Shown here piece by piece: positions 9,102-22,000 of a stretch of DNA of 64,000 nt. The DNA comes from Candidatus Poribacteria bacterium. GTDB taxonomy: Bacteria; Poribacteria; WGA-4E; WGA-3G. Location of the stretch: the NCBI GenBank assembly GCA_022822085.1, contig JAJECK010000153.1, positions 1 to 64,000 on the forward strand, given 5' to 3'. The notes below the pieces were generated by a model that saw only the letters and a list, made by a program, of their open reading frames with translations, searched no databases and was not told where the DNA came from. The position numbers and the translations under genes were made by a program. How positions within the stretch are numbered: position 1 is the stretch's first letter; every line of letters starts with the position of its first letter.

Positions 9102-10202
9102 ATGAGAGAAATATATAAGAAAATACCAGAATTAATCGGTGCCGAACAAGTAGGTGCATACTGTACTGTGGTTGAAACTAAAGGTTCTACACCACAAAAA
9201 TCTGGAGCAAAACTGCTGATACTTCCAGATTTGCGTAACATTGGAACTCTCGGTGGAGGTTGTGTAGAGGCAGAAGCACGGCGTCAAGCTATCGGATTAA
9301 TGCAGGATGGCACACCACGTCTATTGGAGTTTCAATTGGATAGTGATTATGGATGGGACGATGGACTTATCTGTGGTGGAAATATGAAAATTTTCATTGA
9401 TATACCCAAAACAGATACGGATGCAGACATTTTCACACAACTACAACAATTAAACGCAGCTAAAGTGCCGCTCGTCTACGCAACAGTAGTAAGAAGTGAA
9501 CAGCACAACACATACGTTGGAATGAAGATGATTTTTGCTTCTAATGGAGAACGAATTGGCACATTGGGAAATACTAAATTGGAAGCTGATGTTGAAAGTC
9601 AAATGATAAAAATTCTTGAAAAAAATAGAGCGGATATATTTCAACTGAATGATGACACCACAATTTTTCTTGAACCACTTCAACCGAGACCTACTTTACT
9701 TATTGCCGGTGCGGGACATGTTGGACAGGCACTTTGTCATCTCGGTAATTGGTTAGATTTCGACATCGTAATAATCGACGATAGAGCAGATTTCGCATCT
9801 TATGAACGGTTACCAGAAGCAGACGAAATTATAATTGGCGATATTGCTGAAGAACTCGGAAAATATCCAAAAAATCATTTGACCTATGTCGTAATTGTCA
9901 CAAGAGGTCATCAGCACGATGAATCAGCACTCCACAGTGTCGTTGAATCCGATGCAAGATATATCGGATTAATTGGCAGCCGGAGAAAAATCAAACTTAT
10001 TTTTGAGGATTTACTTGAGATTGGCATACCCAAAGAAAAATTACAACGGGTTTATGCACCAATCGGATTGGATATAAACTCCAAGACTGTCCCTGAAATT
10101 GCAGTTAGTATCGCATCTCAACTTATTCAAGTACGTAATAACGAAAATGGTGAGCAAACTTATGAAGATCTACCTGCTCGGATGCCTTCTATAAAAATTT
10201 AA
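9102..10202 (+). CDS. XdhC/CoxI family molybdoenzyme maturation protein
   Basis: A 366-residue protein with the N-terminal XdhC/CoxI signature (VVETKGSTPQKSGAK, then GTLGGGCVEAEA) and the C-terminal XdhC Rossmann domain (LLIAGAGHVGQALCHLG, later GLIGSRRK). Family members bind molybdenum cofactor, support its sulfuration and insert it into xanthine-dehydrogenase-type hydroxylases. No such hydroxylase lies in this window, but a moaC gene for the cofactor pathway is present at 49930. The ATG at 9102 is preferred to an in-frame TTG at 9090, as neither has a clear ribosome-binding site. It is followed by a small gene with a well-placed Shine-Dalgarno. Confidence 0.88.
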   Translation: MREIYKKIPELIGAEQVGAYCTVVETKGSTPQKSGAKLLILPDLRNIGTLGGGCVEAEARRQAIGLMQDGTPRLLEFQLDSDYGWDDGLICGGNMKIFIDIPKTDTDADIFTQLQQLNAAKVPLVYATVVRSEQHNTYVGMKMIFASNGERIGTLGNTKLEADVESQMIKILEKNRADIFQLNDDTTIFLEPLQPRPTLLIAGAGHVGQALCHLGNWLDFDIVIIDDRADFASYERLPEADEIIIGDIAEELGKYPKNHLTYVVIVTRGHQHDESALHSVVESDARYIGLIGSRRKIKLIFEDLLEIGIPKEKLQRVYAPIGLDINSKTVPEIAVSIASQLIQVRNNENGEQTYEDLPARMPSIKI

Positions 10203-10213
10203 GGAGTTCATTG

Positions 10214-10555
10214 ATGAATCATATTAATTTGGAGGAAAACAAATCCTATACACTCGCTGAGGTTGTGGAGATTGTACAAAAATCCTTGGAGACAGTCAAA
10301 GATAATTCTGAGTATTGTCCTTTGCAATATTCACCAACAGATATATATTGGTTACTGCATGATATGCTCTCGTATGTAAATAGAAATGTAACGGGTGAAT
10401 TTGCACTGAGACGACAAAGTAAAGGTTCATATAGAATACAATATAGAACTGAAGAAGCTCACAAAATACGTGCAGCTAAAAAACGCAAAGAAGATGTTAC
10501 TAAAACTGCAGATTATCTCGAAAAATTAACAGGAAAAAGACCTAGTTGGGGGTAA
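10214..10555 (+). CDS. Small protein of unknown function
   Basis: A 113-residue acidic-then-basic protein that starts 11 bases after the xdhC-like stop, with aaggag seven bases before ATG 10214, so it is very likely translated from the same message. The first half contains ENKSYTLAEVVEIVQKSLE and a Trp/Leu-rich helix (DIYWLLHDMLSYV). The C-terminus is Lys/Arg-rich and ends KLTGKRPSWG. No family recognised. A helical DNA- or protein-binding role is possible but unsupported. Confidence 0.6.
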   Translation: MNHINLEENKSYTLAEVVEIVQKSLETVKDNSEYCPLQYSPTDIYWLLHDMLSYVNRNVTGEFALRRQSKGSYRIQYRTEEAHKIRAAKKRKEDVTKTADYLEKLTGKRPSWG

Positions 10556-10627
10556 TTCGCAGTCAAATCTTAATCGGAAAGTTTTACAGCTTTCTTTACA
10601 GCGTAGATATCATTAAGGAGTAATTTT

Positions 10628-11524
10628 GTGAATCCGGAACAAAAGAAAACAGTTGAAAATTTAGAATTGTCGATAGATAATTTGGATGTACAAAAAGCAG
10701 CCGATATATTTGAGGAGCATGGATGTCTCGTTGTGCGGGGGCTGATGAATCCATACATTGAAGAAATACACGAGGATGCTGAAACTGCCGCTGCTGAATC
10801 CCTGGCACTTCTTGACCAAGCACAACAAATTGTTGAAGGTTGGCGGACACCCAACGGCACGCTGTTCATTCCTGCTCCAAATGGATATGATCGCGATAAA
10901 CAGATTATGGTCTTAGCAATGAATTATCAGACAAGTGCTGCATTTTTCCGATCCGCATTCGATCAAAACGCTATCAATATTGTTGAAGCGATATTAGGAC
11001 CAAATGTTGAGATTTTTGGTAATGGGCAGTGTCTGTATAAGGAACCTGTCGGGGGGCATCCCAAACATCTACATCAAGACTCAGCCTATTTTGAGCATCG
11101 ATATCAGGGACCTGTCGGTATTTTGAATTATGTTGTAGACACTGATTTAGTAAATGGCGCATTGCATGTAGTACCCGGATCACATCGTCTCGGTCAACTA
11201 AAACATATAGATACATTTTCTCATCTTGGGTTAGAGGAGGATGAATGGCCCTGGGAAAGCGCACTCCCCATTATTGGAAATGCAGGTGATTCCATCTTCT
11301 TTAATGTCAAGACAGTGCACGGTTCAAAACAGAATATGTCTGACAAACCGCGCCCAGTATTCATCAACCGTTATCGTAGAACAGATGATTTTGTGATAAT
11401 TGGCGGGACAACAACTTCAAACAGAGCTGATGCTGAGAAACGAGCAGCTGCAGCAGAGGAAGCGAAAAAGGCAAATACTGATCGTGGTTTGATGGTTCGC
11501 GGTTTCCGTCCATTTTCGGCTTAG
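10628..11524 (+). CDS. Phytanoyl-CoA dioxygenase (PhyH) family protein, copy 1
   Basis: A 298-residue Fe(II)/2-oxoglutarate-dependent dioxygenase of the PhyH type. The iron-binding facial triad is visible as His149-x-Asp151 in HLHQDSAYFEH and the distal His231 in KTVHGSKQN. An Arg-rich segment after it (FINRYRR) supplies the probable 2-oxoglutarate-binding Arg. The start is GTG 10628, with aaggag nine bases upstream. The family hydroxylates fatty-acyl-CoAs, quaternary amines and diverse small molecules, and the substrate here is unknown. A second PhyH gene follows at 11853, but the two are divergent in sequence and separated by 328 bases, so they need not share a message. Confidence 0.85.
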   Translation: MNPEQKKTVENLELSIDNLDVQKAADIFEEHGCLVVRGLMNPYIEEIHEDAETAAAESLALLDQAQQIVEGWRTPNGTLFIPAPNGYDRDKQIMVLAMNYQTSAAFFRSAFDQNAINIVEAILGPNVEIFGNGQCLYKEPVGGHPKHLHQDSAYFEHRYQGPVGILNYVVDTDLVNGALHVVPGSHRLGQLKHIDTFSHLGLEEDEWPWESALPIIGNAGDSIFFNVKTVHGSKQNMSDKPRPVFINRYRRTDDFVIIGGTTTSNRADAEKRAAAAEEAKKANTDRGLMVRGFRPFSA

Positions 11525-11852
11525 TTGACTTTCCTATCTGGTAAGAATAAGGTTTCATCACAAAATAGTGAGAAAATTTCCACTTCTTTCCTCAACCATT
11601 GAATAAAGACAGACAAATGTCTGTTTCCCTAATGTTAGAGAGGCTCCAATCCTGAGTTAGAATAATTTCAGATAGGATAAACTGATTAATTTCTTTTCTC
11701 TGAAGAACTATATCTGTAGCAAATAATTTTGATTTTTGTTATACTTACCACATCATATCAATACCGAAGTCTATAAGTAATGTAGATGGCTCATCTAAAT
11801 AAATGAACAGGTATAATAATCTAAACCGGGCAATATAGGAAAGATTGACAAT
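11525..11852. other. Intergenic gap with one short hairpin
   Basis: No gene seen. A 7-bp palindrome (acagaca/tgtctgt, 11609-11624) followed by ttccct lies about 85 bases after the upstream stop. It could be a weak terminator or a repeat remnant. The rest is AT-rich without clear structure. Confidence 0.4.
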
Positions 11853-12680
11853 ATGCAGTTAACAGATACACAACTTAACCAATTCAGGGAAATAGGATAC
11901 CTTGAAATTGATGGCTTTTTCTCTTCTACAGAAGCGATAGCGTTGCGACTTGAATTAGAACGCATTTATAACACCGAATTAGAAAAGGGCACTGGTATCA
12001 ATTGTGCAGTCCAAGATGACGGCACAAAACGCGATAACGAAGGTGAACGGCAAAACCTACAGGTCATTCCTCTGAATAACCGGAGTGACCTTCACAAAGC
12101 ATTACCATTTCATCCAAATGTTGTTTCTGTTGTCCAACAGCTGATTGGTGATGAATTCATGTTGGAACTTGACCAAGCTTTCTGGAAGCCACCCAAAGTC
12201 GGAATCGGCACAAGTTGGCACCAGGATAATGCCTATTTCAAAATCGCTGACCCACTACGCGGCACTGCTATGTGGATCGCTATACACGACGCAAACATTC
12301 AAAATGGGTGTATACATGTTATCCCCGGCAGCCATCGTGAATCTTATGAACACTACCGTGATCCCTTAAGCGATCATCACATTCGATGCGACCCACCTGA
12401 GGAACGCGCCGTTCCTATTGAATTAAAGGCTGGTGGCGTGTTATTCTTCTGCTACGGGGTTGCACATTGCACAAGATCCAATCTATCTGATAAAGAACGC
12501 GCAGGTGTCGCATTACATTTCCTTCACAACGATTTCGGAGGCAAGGAAATATGGGAACGAAACAATGCAACAAAACCGATGATCACAGGACCTCTGGCAA
12601 CTGGCGGAGAAAAAGAATTCGGTCAGAAGTTTGAAGGTCGATGGCAAGAGTTGATGGATAATGTCATTGCTGCTTCCTAA
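11853..12680 (+). CDS. Phytanoyl-CoA dioxygenase (PhyH) family protein, copy 2
   Basis: A 275-residue PhyH-type Fe(II)/2-oxoglutarate dioxygenase. The facial triad is His123-x-Asp125 (SWHQDNAYF) and distal His205 (GVAHCTRSN). The conserved 'GCIHVIPGSHRE' strand-turn and the C-terminal LHFLHND segment are typical. Compared with the upstream PhyH protein it has the more canonical family pattern (NGCIHVIPGSH). The likely role is hydroxylation of a small organic substrate, and which one cannot be read from sequence. It is followed by a 343-base gap containing a TIR element. Confidence 0.87.
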   Translation: MQLTDTQLNQFREIGYLEIDGFFSSTEAIALRLELERIYNTELEKGTGINCAVQDDGTKRDNEGERQNLQVIPLNNRSDLHKALPFHPNVVSVVQQLIGDEFMLELDQAFWKPPKVGIGTSWHQDNAYFKIADPLRGTAMWIAIHDANIQNGCIHVIPGSHRESYEHYRDPLSDHHIRCDPPEERAVPIELKAGGVLFFCYGVAHCTRSNLSDKERAGVALHFLHNDFGGKEIWERNNATKPMITGPLATGGEKEFGQKFEGRWQELMDNVIAAS

Positions 12681-12810
12681 ATAAGTCGTATTCTATCCAA
12701 ATTCTAATAATAGATATACTGTCTTTGCGCTGTAATTGTGCTTATCCAGTGTTTCACTTTTTCTTTCCAATATCAATCTATGCTAACAGTATTGTAGTTT
12801 GTTAGCATTT

Positions 12811-12960
12811 TATAGTAAAATCCGAAAATATGTTCACATTTCAATGAACAACAATCCCCACACACTCGTGCTGGCGAGGCGGGGAATGCCTAAATGGCAT
12901 TCATACCGTTGATTTCTTCCTAACCTCGCCAATGTAAAAGTAATTGTGGTTTTTACTATA
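12811..12960. mobile_element. 150-bp non-coding TIR element (MITE-like), copy 1
   Basis: The element starts TATAGTAAAA and ends TTTTACTATA, a perfect 10-bp terminal inverted repeat, and each end carries a TA as expected for IS630/Tc1-mariner-type insertion. Inside are nested inverted repeats: ggcgagg (12873) with cctcgcc (12924), and aatgcc (12885) with ggcatt (12896). A second copy, nearly identical over its full length, is at 59255-59403. It carries no coding sequence and ends 63 bases before the giant TPR gene, so it may affect that gene's promoter or mRNA leader. Confidence 0.85.
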
Positions 12961-13023
12961 ACTCAATTGCTGAATCAATTTGGTATGTAGAATTCTGTAG
13001 ACTATTTCTATACGGAGATCCTT

Positions 13024-16000
13024 ATGTCAAGTAGAGTATACATCACATTTGTTACATGTCTCTTGTTTCTTGTAATTACATTCATATTTCCCTCAGTTTT
13101 CACCTTTGCCCAACAAACGGTTGACGATGAAAACATCATTGCACGTTACAAACAGATACTACTACAAAAACCAAAAGAAGGAAGCACGTTTGATCGTCTC
13201 TATCATTTCTATCTTGAAGGAGCGGGTTTAGATGTAATGCTCCGCGATTATCAGGGTGATGCAGAAGCAAATCCGAACGATCCAAATTTACAACTCATCT
13301 TAGGGCATCTATACAAACGCCTTGGAAAAGATGCAGAAGCAATCACATCATATCAACGGGCAGTTGAACTTGCTCCCAACAACTACTACACACACTTCGC
13401 TTTAGGTCAGTTGTACAAGACAACCCGTAAACATGAAGATGCAGTGAAAGCATTAGGTAAGGCAGCCAAATTATCAGAACTATCACAAAATGTACCACCA
13501 GATGAACTAATTTCAATATATCGGGCACTCGGACACGCTTATTTCCACCGAGACAATGTGGATAAAGCAATATTGGCATGGCAAAAGATAGCAGAACTCG
13601 ACCCACAGGACATCTTTGCACGCGTTGAACTTGCAGACCTGTTCCGTGAACAAGAACTATACGATCAAGCTATCACACAACATGAGGAAATCATTAATTT
13701 CAAAAAAGACGACCCATATAGAGTCTGTTTAAGTCACCGAGAAATTGGTAATCTCCTGGAAGAAAAAGGTGAAATACAAGATGCTATCAAAAGATTTGAT
13801 ACGGCACTGGAATTGACCGCACAAGGCAACTGGTTACGTAAAGACATACAACATCGCATCATCGGTATTTTCGCAGCGGAAAGCGATTGGAAGGGATTAA
13901 TCAAGTATTACCAAGAAAAACTGGAAAAAACCCCCAATGATACTGAATTATTAGGTTTGTTGGCTGCTGCATACATTGAAAATCAACAAGTTGATGAAGG
14001 AATCAACACATATCGTAAAGGTATAGAACTTGCACCAACAAATGCCGACTTACGAATGAATATAATCGCATCTTTTCGCAACGATGAAAAGTTCGCTGAG
14101 GCTGCTGCTGAGTATGAAATCCTCAGCAAACAAAACCCTAAAGATATCGGTATTTATAGAGAACTTGGTGAATTGTATCATCAACTTGGAAATCGTGAGA
14201 AGGCGAAACAGGTTTATCAGCGAATGATTGACCACTCACCTGACAATCCAAGTACACACCTGATATTAGCTGAAATATATACCGGACACGATTGGATTGA
14301 TGAGGCAATTACACAATATGAAAAGGCTATATCACTTGTCCCCAATAATCTGGATTACGTTGAATATTTTGGTGATTTCTTTCTACGTCAAGGAAATCGC
14401 GAGAAAGCACTTGAAACTTGGAACAGAATGGTTGCTGACGAAAAAGCAATTGCCGTCAACTATGATCGTCTTGCACAGTTGCTCAAAACGAAAAAGTTTA
14501 AAGATGAAGCAATCTCTGCTATACGAAAAGCAGTTGAGTTGTTACCAGAGGATTACCGCTATAGAGAAACATTGGGAAAATATCTCATGGAAAATGGAGA
14601 GTTTGACCAAGCTATCACCGAGTATACCTCAGCGATGAACCTTGCTCCCAACGATTTTTTTGCGGATAAGATGAACGATAAAGTGATTGAATTATATCGC
14701 AGACAAGCAACACTTACTGATGAGATTACAGCATTGGAAACAGAACTTGACAAGACTTCGCTATCTGAAACTGATCGATTCACACACCTTAAGCAGCTTA
14801 CAAAAATGTATCTGAAAATGGGAAATGTAAGCTACGCTATGGAAGTTTTGTTGAAAGCAAAACAGATACTACCAAATGATGTAACCATCAACCGTTGGCT
14901 CGCTGATATCTATTACCGTCAAGGTAGACTCGACAGTGCAAATGCTACCTATCAACACCTGATTTCAATAGATAGTGCAAATGCACGCGAATATCATACA
15001 AAAATCGCAAAATCCTATCTGAATGTTCTGGATTTTCAGTCTGCTATTGATACTGCAAAACAGGTTATTGCAAATAGTCCTCGTAATCCTGATGGACATC
15101 AACTCCTCGCACAAATTGCTGTCCAAACTGAAAAGTATGATTCCGCAATTGATAGTCTAAAGAATGCAATTCGATTACGACCAGAAGACATCAAAACACG
15201 ATCTGAATTGGCAAAGGTATACTTACTCGCTGAAAAACCACAACACGCTATCGCTCAATACTGGCGATGTTGGAATATTAGTGATAATATCAATGACAAA
15301 TTATCTCTGATTAAACCCCTATCAGTAATATATGAAGACCTTGGTAAACCTGATGAATTTGTCGCACAACTTAAGAAATTGGCAAAATCAAATACTTCTT
15401 GGGTTGCAGCTATTCTGGCATTATCAGAACTCCAACGGATGAAGGGGGATCTTACAAATGCACGATTCCAATTGGCGCAAGCTTTGAATAAGCAACGTGA
15501 AAATCCGCCAATACTATATCATTTAGTCCAAATTTGCTTAGAACAAGATGATATTAAGGAAGCACTCACATATCAACAGCAACTTGTAAAAGTTCAACCC
15601 AATTCAGAAAACCTACAGAAACTTGGAGAATTACTATTCAATGTCGGACGAGAACAGGAAGCAATTCAGGTTTGGACTAAATTGCTACATGCAAAAAACC
15701 AGACGCTTGAAGCAGAAGTAAAACTCGCCGCACTCTTACTACGCAACGGGCTCCAAGATGAAGCATTTATCGTTTTGGAACGCGCAGCTGAGAAAATAAC
15801 AGGAACTGATGCACACCTACCACTTTATCAACTTGGGTCAATGTTAGTGACTATCAACGAACCCGAACGCGCAATCCCTTATTTTCACGGTATCCTTGAA
15901 ATGTCTGGTCCATCAGATAATATCACAGAAATTGATACTTCTCAAACGAAATTGAACACAATGAAAATTAATCGTGGTTATTTCACCGTTTCAAGGAGAA

Positions 16001-19000
16001 CAATCTCTGATATTCAGAGAAAACGGATGTCTGGCAGCACCAGCAGAACCAGGTGGAGACCCAAATCTATAGAGGATGCAAAAGTTGGTGCTTTGGTACA
16101 TTTAACAACAATTGCACAACAACAAGGTAGACTCAATGAACTCGTTCAACAATTGCAAGAAGTTGCGGATGAAAATCCTAATGATGTCAATGCCCATGAA
16201 ACCTTAGCAAGATTATATAATCTTATCCAACATCATGAAAAAGCAGACAAAGTCATTGAAAAGTTGGTTGATATTACCCAAAACGATTCTACATACCTAC
16301 CCTTACGCATACAAAGTATTTTGGATGAAAACCTGAGCCCTGAACAGTTCAAGAAAACTATAGATGCATTGCCTACAATTACATCTGAAGAACGGCTGCA
16401 ATATATCGCCGAATATGCAGAATCTCTATATCGTAAGGGTGATGAAGATGAAGCAATTAAACTTTTAAGTGAGATGGAAGATGTAAATGTCTCTGATTAT
16501 GATGCCATTTATGCACTTTTTTCTGCTTTCATTGTCGCAGATAAAATAGATATGGCAAAGAAATATTTAGTTAATCTTTCATTACCTCAACCTTCCAAAT
16601 ATTATGATTATAGTTATCAATTTGAAGATCTTATAAAAATATATTTGGGAAAAGATCAATTGGAAGATGCAATTGACCTAACTTTGGTTTTCTTAAAAAA
16701 AACCAAACCAATATCTGTAAACACAAGTCGTGTATCCGCTCTCAAACCCTCATCTTCTTCAAGTGGGTCCAGTTCAATCCAGACCAGTTTTCCCCCATTT
16801 TCAGCATATTACGATGAAGAACGATTGAACTTTCTAAAAGAAGTATTTGGTGAATTATGGATTGGGGGGCATACAGAATTCTTCTATACGGAATTGAAAG
16901 AATTGAAAAATGCTGCTAAGGAACAAGATCGAATCTATCCGAGTTTAGCATTAGCTTACTGTTATTGGTGGACCAGAAAACATGAAGATGCCATAAACAT
17001 AATTAACACATTGCAAAATGAATTTCCTGATGACCTGAATATCAAACACAATGCTGCACTTCTCTATATTCACACAAACAATATCAATAAAGCATTGAAC
17101 ATAGTTGAAGAATTGGCACAGGTTGATACAAAAAATAAAATTAAACATTATGATTTAATGGCGCAACTTGCTACACGCGCGGGTGAAACCGAAACCTTGA
17201 ATAAGCTGATACCAAAAGTGTTGAGTTCTCAATTTAAAGCTGAAGATCTATTGCAGCTTTCTTATACATTACAGGAAGGTGGTTATTATCAGTATGCAAT
17301 AGCAATTGCACAAAAAGCCAAGTCTTTAGTCATGACGCAACGAAATACACATTTGCTTGAGGATATAGCTTACCAACTGGCATCACTTGGTAGAGGACAA
17401 GAAGCAGCTCAACTTAAAAAACGTGCATTCCAATTCTCAAAAACTGCCACCAGTAGTCAACGCACAAGATCTACACGAAATATCAGTCAAGCTGCAAATC
17501 CAAATCGAACTTCACAAGATAATGAGAATATTGAAAGAAAATTGGTTGAAGATGCCAAAAACAAGCCAAATTCATTTCATGCACAACTAAAATTAGCGGA
17601 GCACTATGAACGCATAAATCAAATAGAAAAGGCAACGAAAGCCTATAAAGATGCACTCGCACTACGACCAAAGGATAATTCAACCAGACTACAATACATT
17701 AGGATGTTGGAAAATAACGGTCAAGCAATTGATGCTATTCCAGATTATACAATCCTACTAAAGAGTGACTCAAATGCCTTGGACTATGAACATGATAAAG
17801 CAATAGATGCATTTGTTGAAGCCGGAAAATTGGATGAACTCATCTCCATCACAAATGCTATCATCATGCCTGTTGGACAATATGCAGGTAGCGATTTCTC
17901 TGTAATTGTCGCACGAAGATGTCTCACTGAAAATAGAACTGAAGATGCTATCAAGTTATTTGAGAAGGTTATTCAAACACATCCCAGTTGGACATCACTC
18001 CACCAAGAACTTGCCTCAATGTATGTTAAAGTCGGAGAAACAGAAAAAGCAGTACAGTTTCTTATAGATAAACAAAAAAATGAAAGGTCATCTATATCGG
18101 ATACAGGATTGATAATAAAAATTGCTGAAATATATGATTTATCAGACCAATATGATAAGGCAGTCCAATATTTAAAAGAAAAAATAAATGCACAAGAACA
18201 ATTACAATCTACTATTCCTCTTGTTCTAAAACTTGCTGATATTTACATGAAAAATGAAGAATTACAAAAACTAATTACTGAATATGAAACAAAACATGCA
18301 GAAGACCCTACTGATACAAACCTTCTCTATCTCTTAACTTCTATGAAGTTAAAAACAGATGATAAAGAGGGAATTAAAGTTCTTGTGGATAAAGTAATTG
18401 ATAATGTTAAAACATCATTTTCCACTGAATGGTTATATGAGTTGTCTGATGCTTGTAGAGATAATGATTTACAAGATCTGCAGTTCCGTCTCCTTTATGC
18501 TACCGCTGAAAAATTAGAACACAATAATTCCTGGCAACTTGAAAAGTGCTATCAAAAACTTGCTGAAGAATATGTAAAAATCGGTGAAATTGAAAAATCC
18601 CAAAACGCAATGCGGAAGATGGGCAAAGTTAAGAAAAACTCAAGTGGATGGGGTAGGATTCTTGATAAAAGAAAACTTGTGACCGCATATATGCAATATC
18701 AGATGTGGGACGAAGCACTGAAACTCAATTCAGAAATAATTAACAGTCTTGATGCATCATATTGGGAACGCAATAGAGCACAAGAAAAGTATATTGAAAT
18801 AAAACAGAGACGTGGAGATTTAGACACGGATTTTGATAAAAAAATACAACTCATGAGTTTAGATATGCAACGTGCTTATGCACAGGAATTTGAATATGAT
18901 GATCAATTTGATAAGGCAATCCAAATTTATGATCACATCATCAAAACAGTCCCTGAAGATTATGAGTCACATGCTAATCTTGCACAACTCTATACACTTA

Positions 19001-22000
19001 TAGGTCAACACGAGAAATCCCATCAAATTTGGACAAAGCTCCTTAAAATTGATCCAGATAACACTAATTTCCAGGATGGGATTGTCAATAGTCTACAGTC
19101 TGCTGATAAACTCAACGATGCTTATGCACTGGCACAAGAATATGTTCAAGAAGATCCAGAGTTAGGTGTGCACTACCTTAGACTCGCAAAATTATATGCA
19201 GATGATAATAAAATTGATGATGCTATTATCAACTATAAAAAATCAGATGAACTCGCACCCGGCAACAGGAATACATACCTTTCTTTAGCAGATTTGTATC
19301 TGCGTACAGATAATTTTGTAGATGCAGAAAATGCCTTCAACAATGCACTTCAACTCACAACTTCAAGTTACCAAAGAGAAAATATAGAAGAACAGATACT
19401 AAACCTATACCGTTATCAAGGAAAAATAGAAGACAAGTTTCAGGACTCAGAAGCAAAAGGCACACTCACATCGGATATGCAAGCACAACGAGCACGTCAT
19501 TATCTGAATATAGGTGACCAAGAAAAATCTGTGAACGCCTTTAAGAAAGCTATAAACATGACATCTGATCAGTATGAAAAGGATAGGTTGACAAATGAAT
19601 TACTTGGGGCTTATGTCGAACATGACCAAACCGAATTAGCTATTGACCTTTATGAAAAAATTGCAAACCGTGCTGATACAAGGAGAAGGATTAGCTACGG
19701 AACAACAAGCATCACTGTCACTTCAAATGCAAAACGGGCCCGAGACACTTTCATTCGTATATACAAAAATCAGAATAAACTTGAGCGACTCAAAGCAATA
19801 TTTGAAGAAAAGTTGAAGAAAAGTCCGAACAATGTAGCATTTCTTGAAACTTTCGCAAGTATTCAATGGGAAAGTGAAGATTACAAAAAAGCTGCTGAAG
19901 TCTATCAAACACTTTACAATGTTCAACCTAACAATATTCTGAGTTATTACTACGCTGCTGCAGCCACACACAAAAGTGGTCATCCAGTGAAAGCAGAAAA
20001 AATCCTTAATGATGCTGAACAAGCCTTCGCATCAAGTCCGGAAAAAGACGATATGTGGATGGTCGGGCAGATTGCTTCCATCTGCCTACAGAATGGCATG
20101 ACAGATGTAGCATATAAACACGCAAAAACTGCACTTGAAATGAGCCGTGGTTATAGCAGCACAATTCAAGAAACGCTGTGGGGAATGCTTGGAGAAATAT
20201 ATAAGAACAAAAAACAGTATGAAGACGCTGTCAATATGTACCGGCAGATAGCAATAACAACCGATTATGACTATGATCGAAGAAATGCCGAAAGCGAAAT
20301 ACGTGAAATCACATTAGAAGGTAAGCTATATGAAAAATGGATCCCTAAACAACTTGAAACCGTCAAAAATCAACCGGATAATATTAACGCACGCTTACAA
20401 CTCGCTGAGAATTATGAACTTGCAAAAAAGCACAAACAAGCGGTTGAGCAGTATGAAGCAATACGTGAACTTCAACCTAACAATCCAAAATGGTATAAGA
20501 AACTTGCTGATCTTTATAACAATCTTCCAGATGATAGACAGGAAACAGGTGAGGTGATAGAAGGAACTGCACTTTCACTCGATGGAAATGGAAGCTATGT
20601 TGATATTAATGACAGTGAGATGCTAAACAACTTAACTGATCAAGTCACTGTATCAACCTGGTTCAAATGCACAGAATATCCAAAGGCTTATTCTCCTATA
20701 ATATCAAAAACTGATACCTGGTTTACTGAGTTCAGAAGTAGAACCTTTTTCGTAAATCTTAAGTATGACGGCACAGTAGAGTTTGCAGCATCTCCTAATG
20801 GTGAAGGCCATGTAAGTCTTTTTCCATCAAATTATGTAGTCCGTCCTAACACATGGATACACATCGCAGGTGTTGTTGATACAAAAAATGACACCATAAA
20901 ACTAATTGTTGATGGGAACGAGATTGCAGAGTCTGGATTTAAAGGTGTAAATGAAATATTTACCAGCAAAATCCCACTACGTATCGGTTGGACACATGAG
21001 GAAATGTCGCTATATAACCATGTCAACGGATTCATTGATGAGGTCCGAGTATGGAATATTGCAAGAACTACAGATGACATACGTGCAGATATGAACAAAC
21101 AACTCAACGGAGATGAACCCGGTTTAGTCGGATACTGGAAATTTGATACGCAACAAGACGGTAAGATATTTGATTCCTCACCGAACAAAATCCATGGCAC
21201 ACTTATAGGTAATGCTAAACTGGAGAAATACACGCGTCCAATTTATAAAAGCACTCGACATGATAATCTGGCAAAATCAAAAGCTTATTATGAAAAGACG
21301 TTAAAACTTGAAAACGCATCATATCAAAACTACGACCAACTGGCAAAACTTCACTTAAAAGTAAACAACAAAGCAGATGCTGAAGCAGTATATCTCAGAG
21401 CGTTGGAAGCACCACTCACGCAATCCAATTACGAATCTGCAGTTAAAGCTGTATCAGAACTATATGCTGATGAAGGACAGGAACAGGCACTCCTCGCAAT
21501 CCTTGAACAGATAAAGCATAAATTGCCGAGAAGTGCTGAGTTTCACGATCAATTGGTAAATTTATACAAGAAAACTGGAGATATTGAAAAGTCTGATGAG
21601 GCACTTGCAAAATGGGTGAAGATACGACAGAATTATGTTAACAAAAGGCAATCTGCTTCATACTACCGTACATTTGCAGAACAATTGCTTGATAAAGAAA
21701 TATTTCCTGAGATAGCACTTATGAATGCAAAACTTGCAGTTCATAACTACACAGGGACAAGTTATACAAATACAACTGTACTTGGTGAGGCGTGTGTCGC
21801 AAACGGTCAAGTTGATGAAGCACTCAGACACTTCAAGCAGGCATTAAGCTATATTTCATCCAACTACGGTTATGATTGGTTTTGGGAAAAAGTCGCTGCG
21901 GCAATCAAGAAAGTTGAGAATAAGGAGGTTTTTATCCAGAGACTTGATGAGTTGATTCATACCATTCCATCTACCAGTTGGGCAAGTCGTGCAAATGCAT

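Noticed and set aside
10570-10869. Minus-strand ORF opposite the first PhyH gene
   Set aside because: It is antisense to a clear dioxygenase with intact metal ligands, and the product is low-complexity Ser/Cys-rich sequence.
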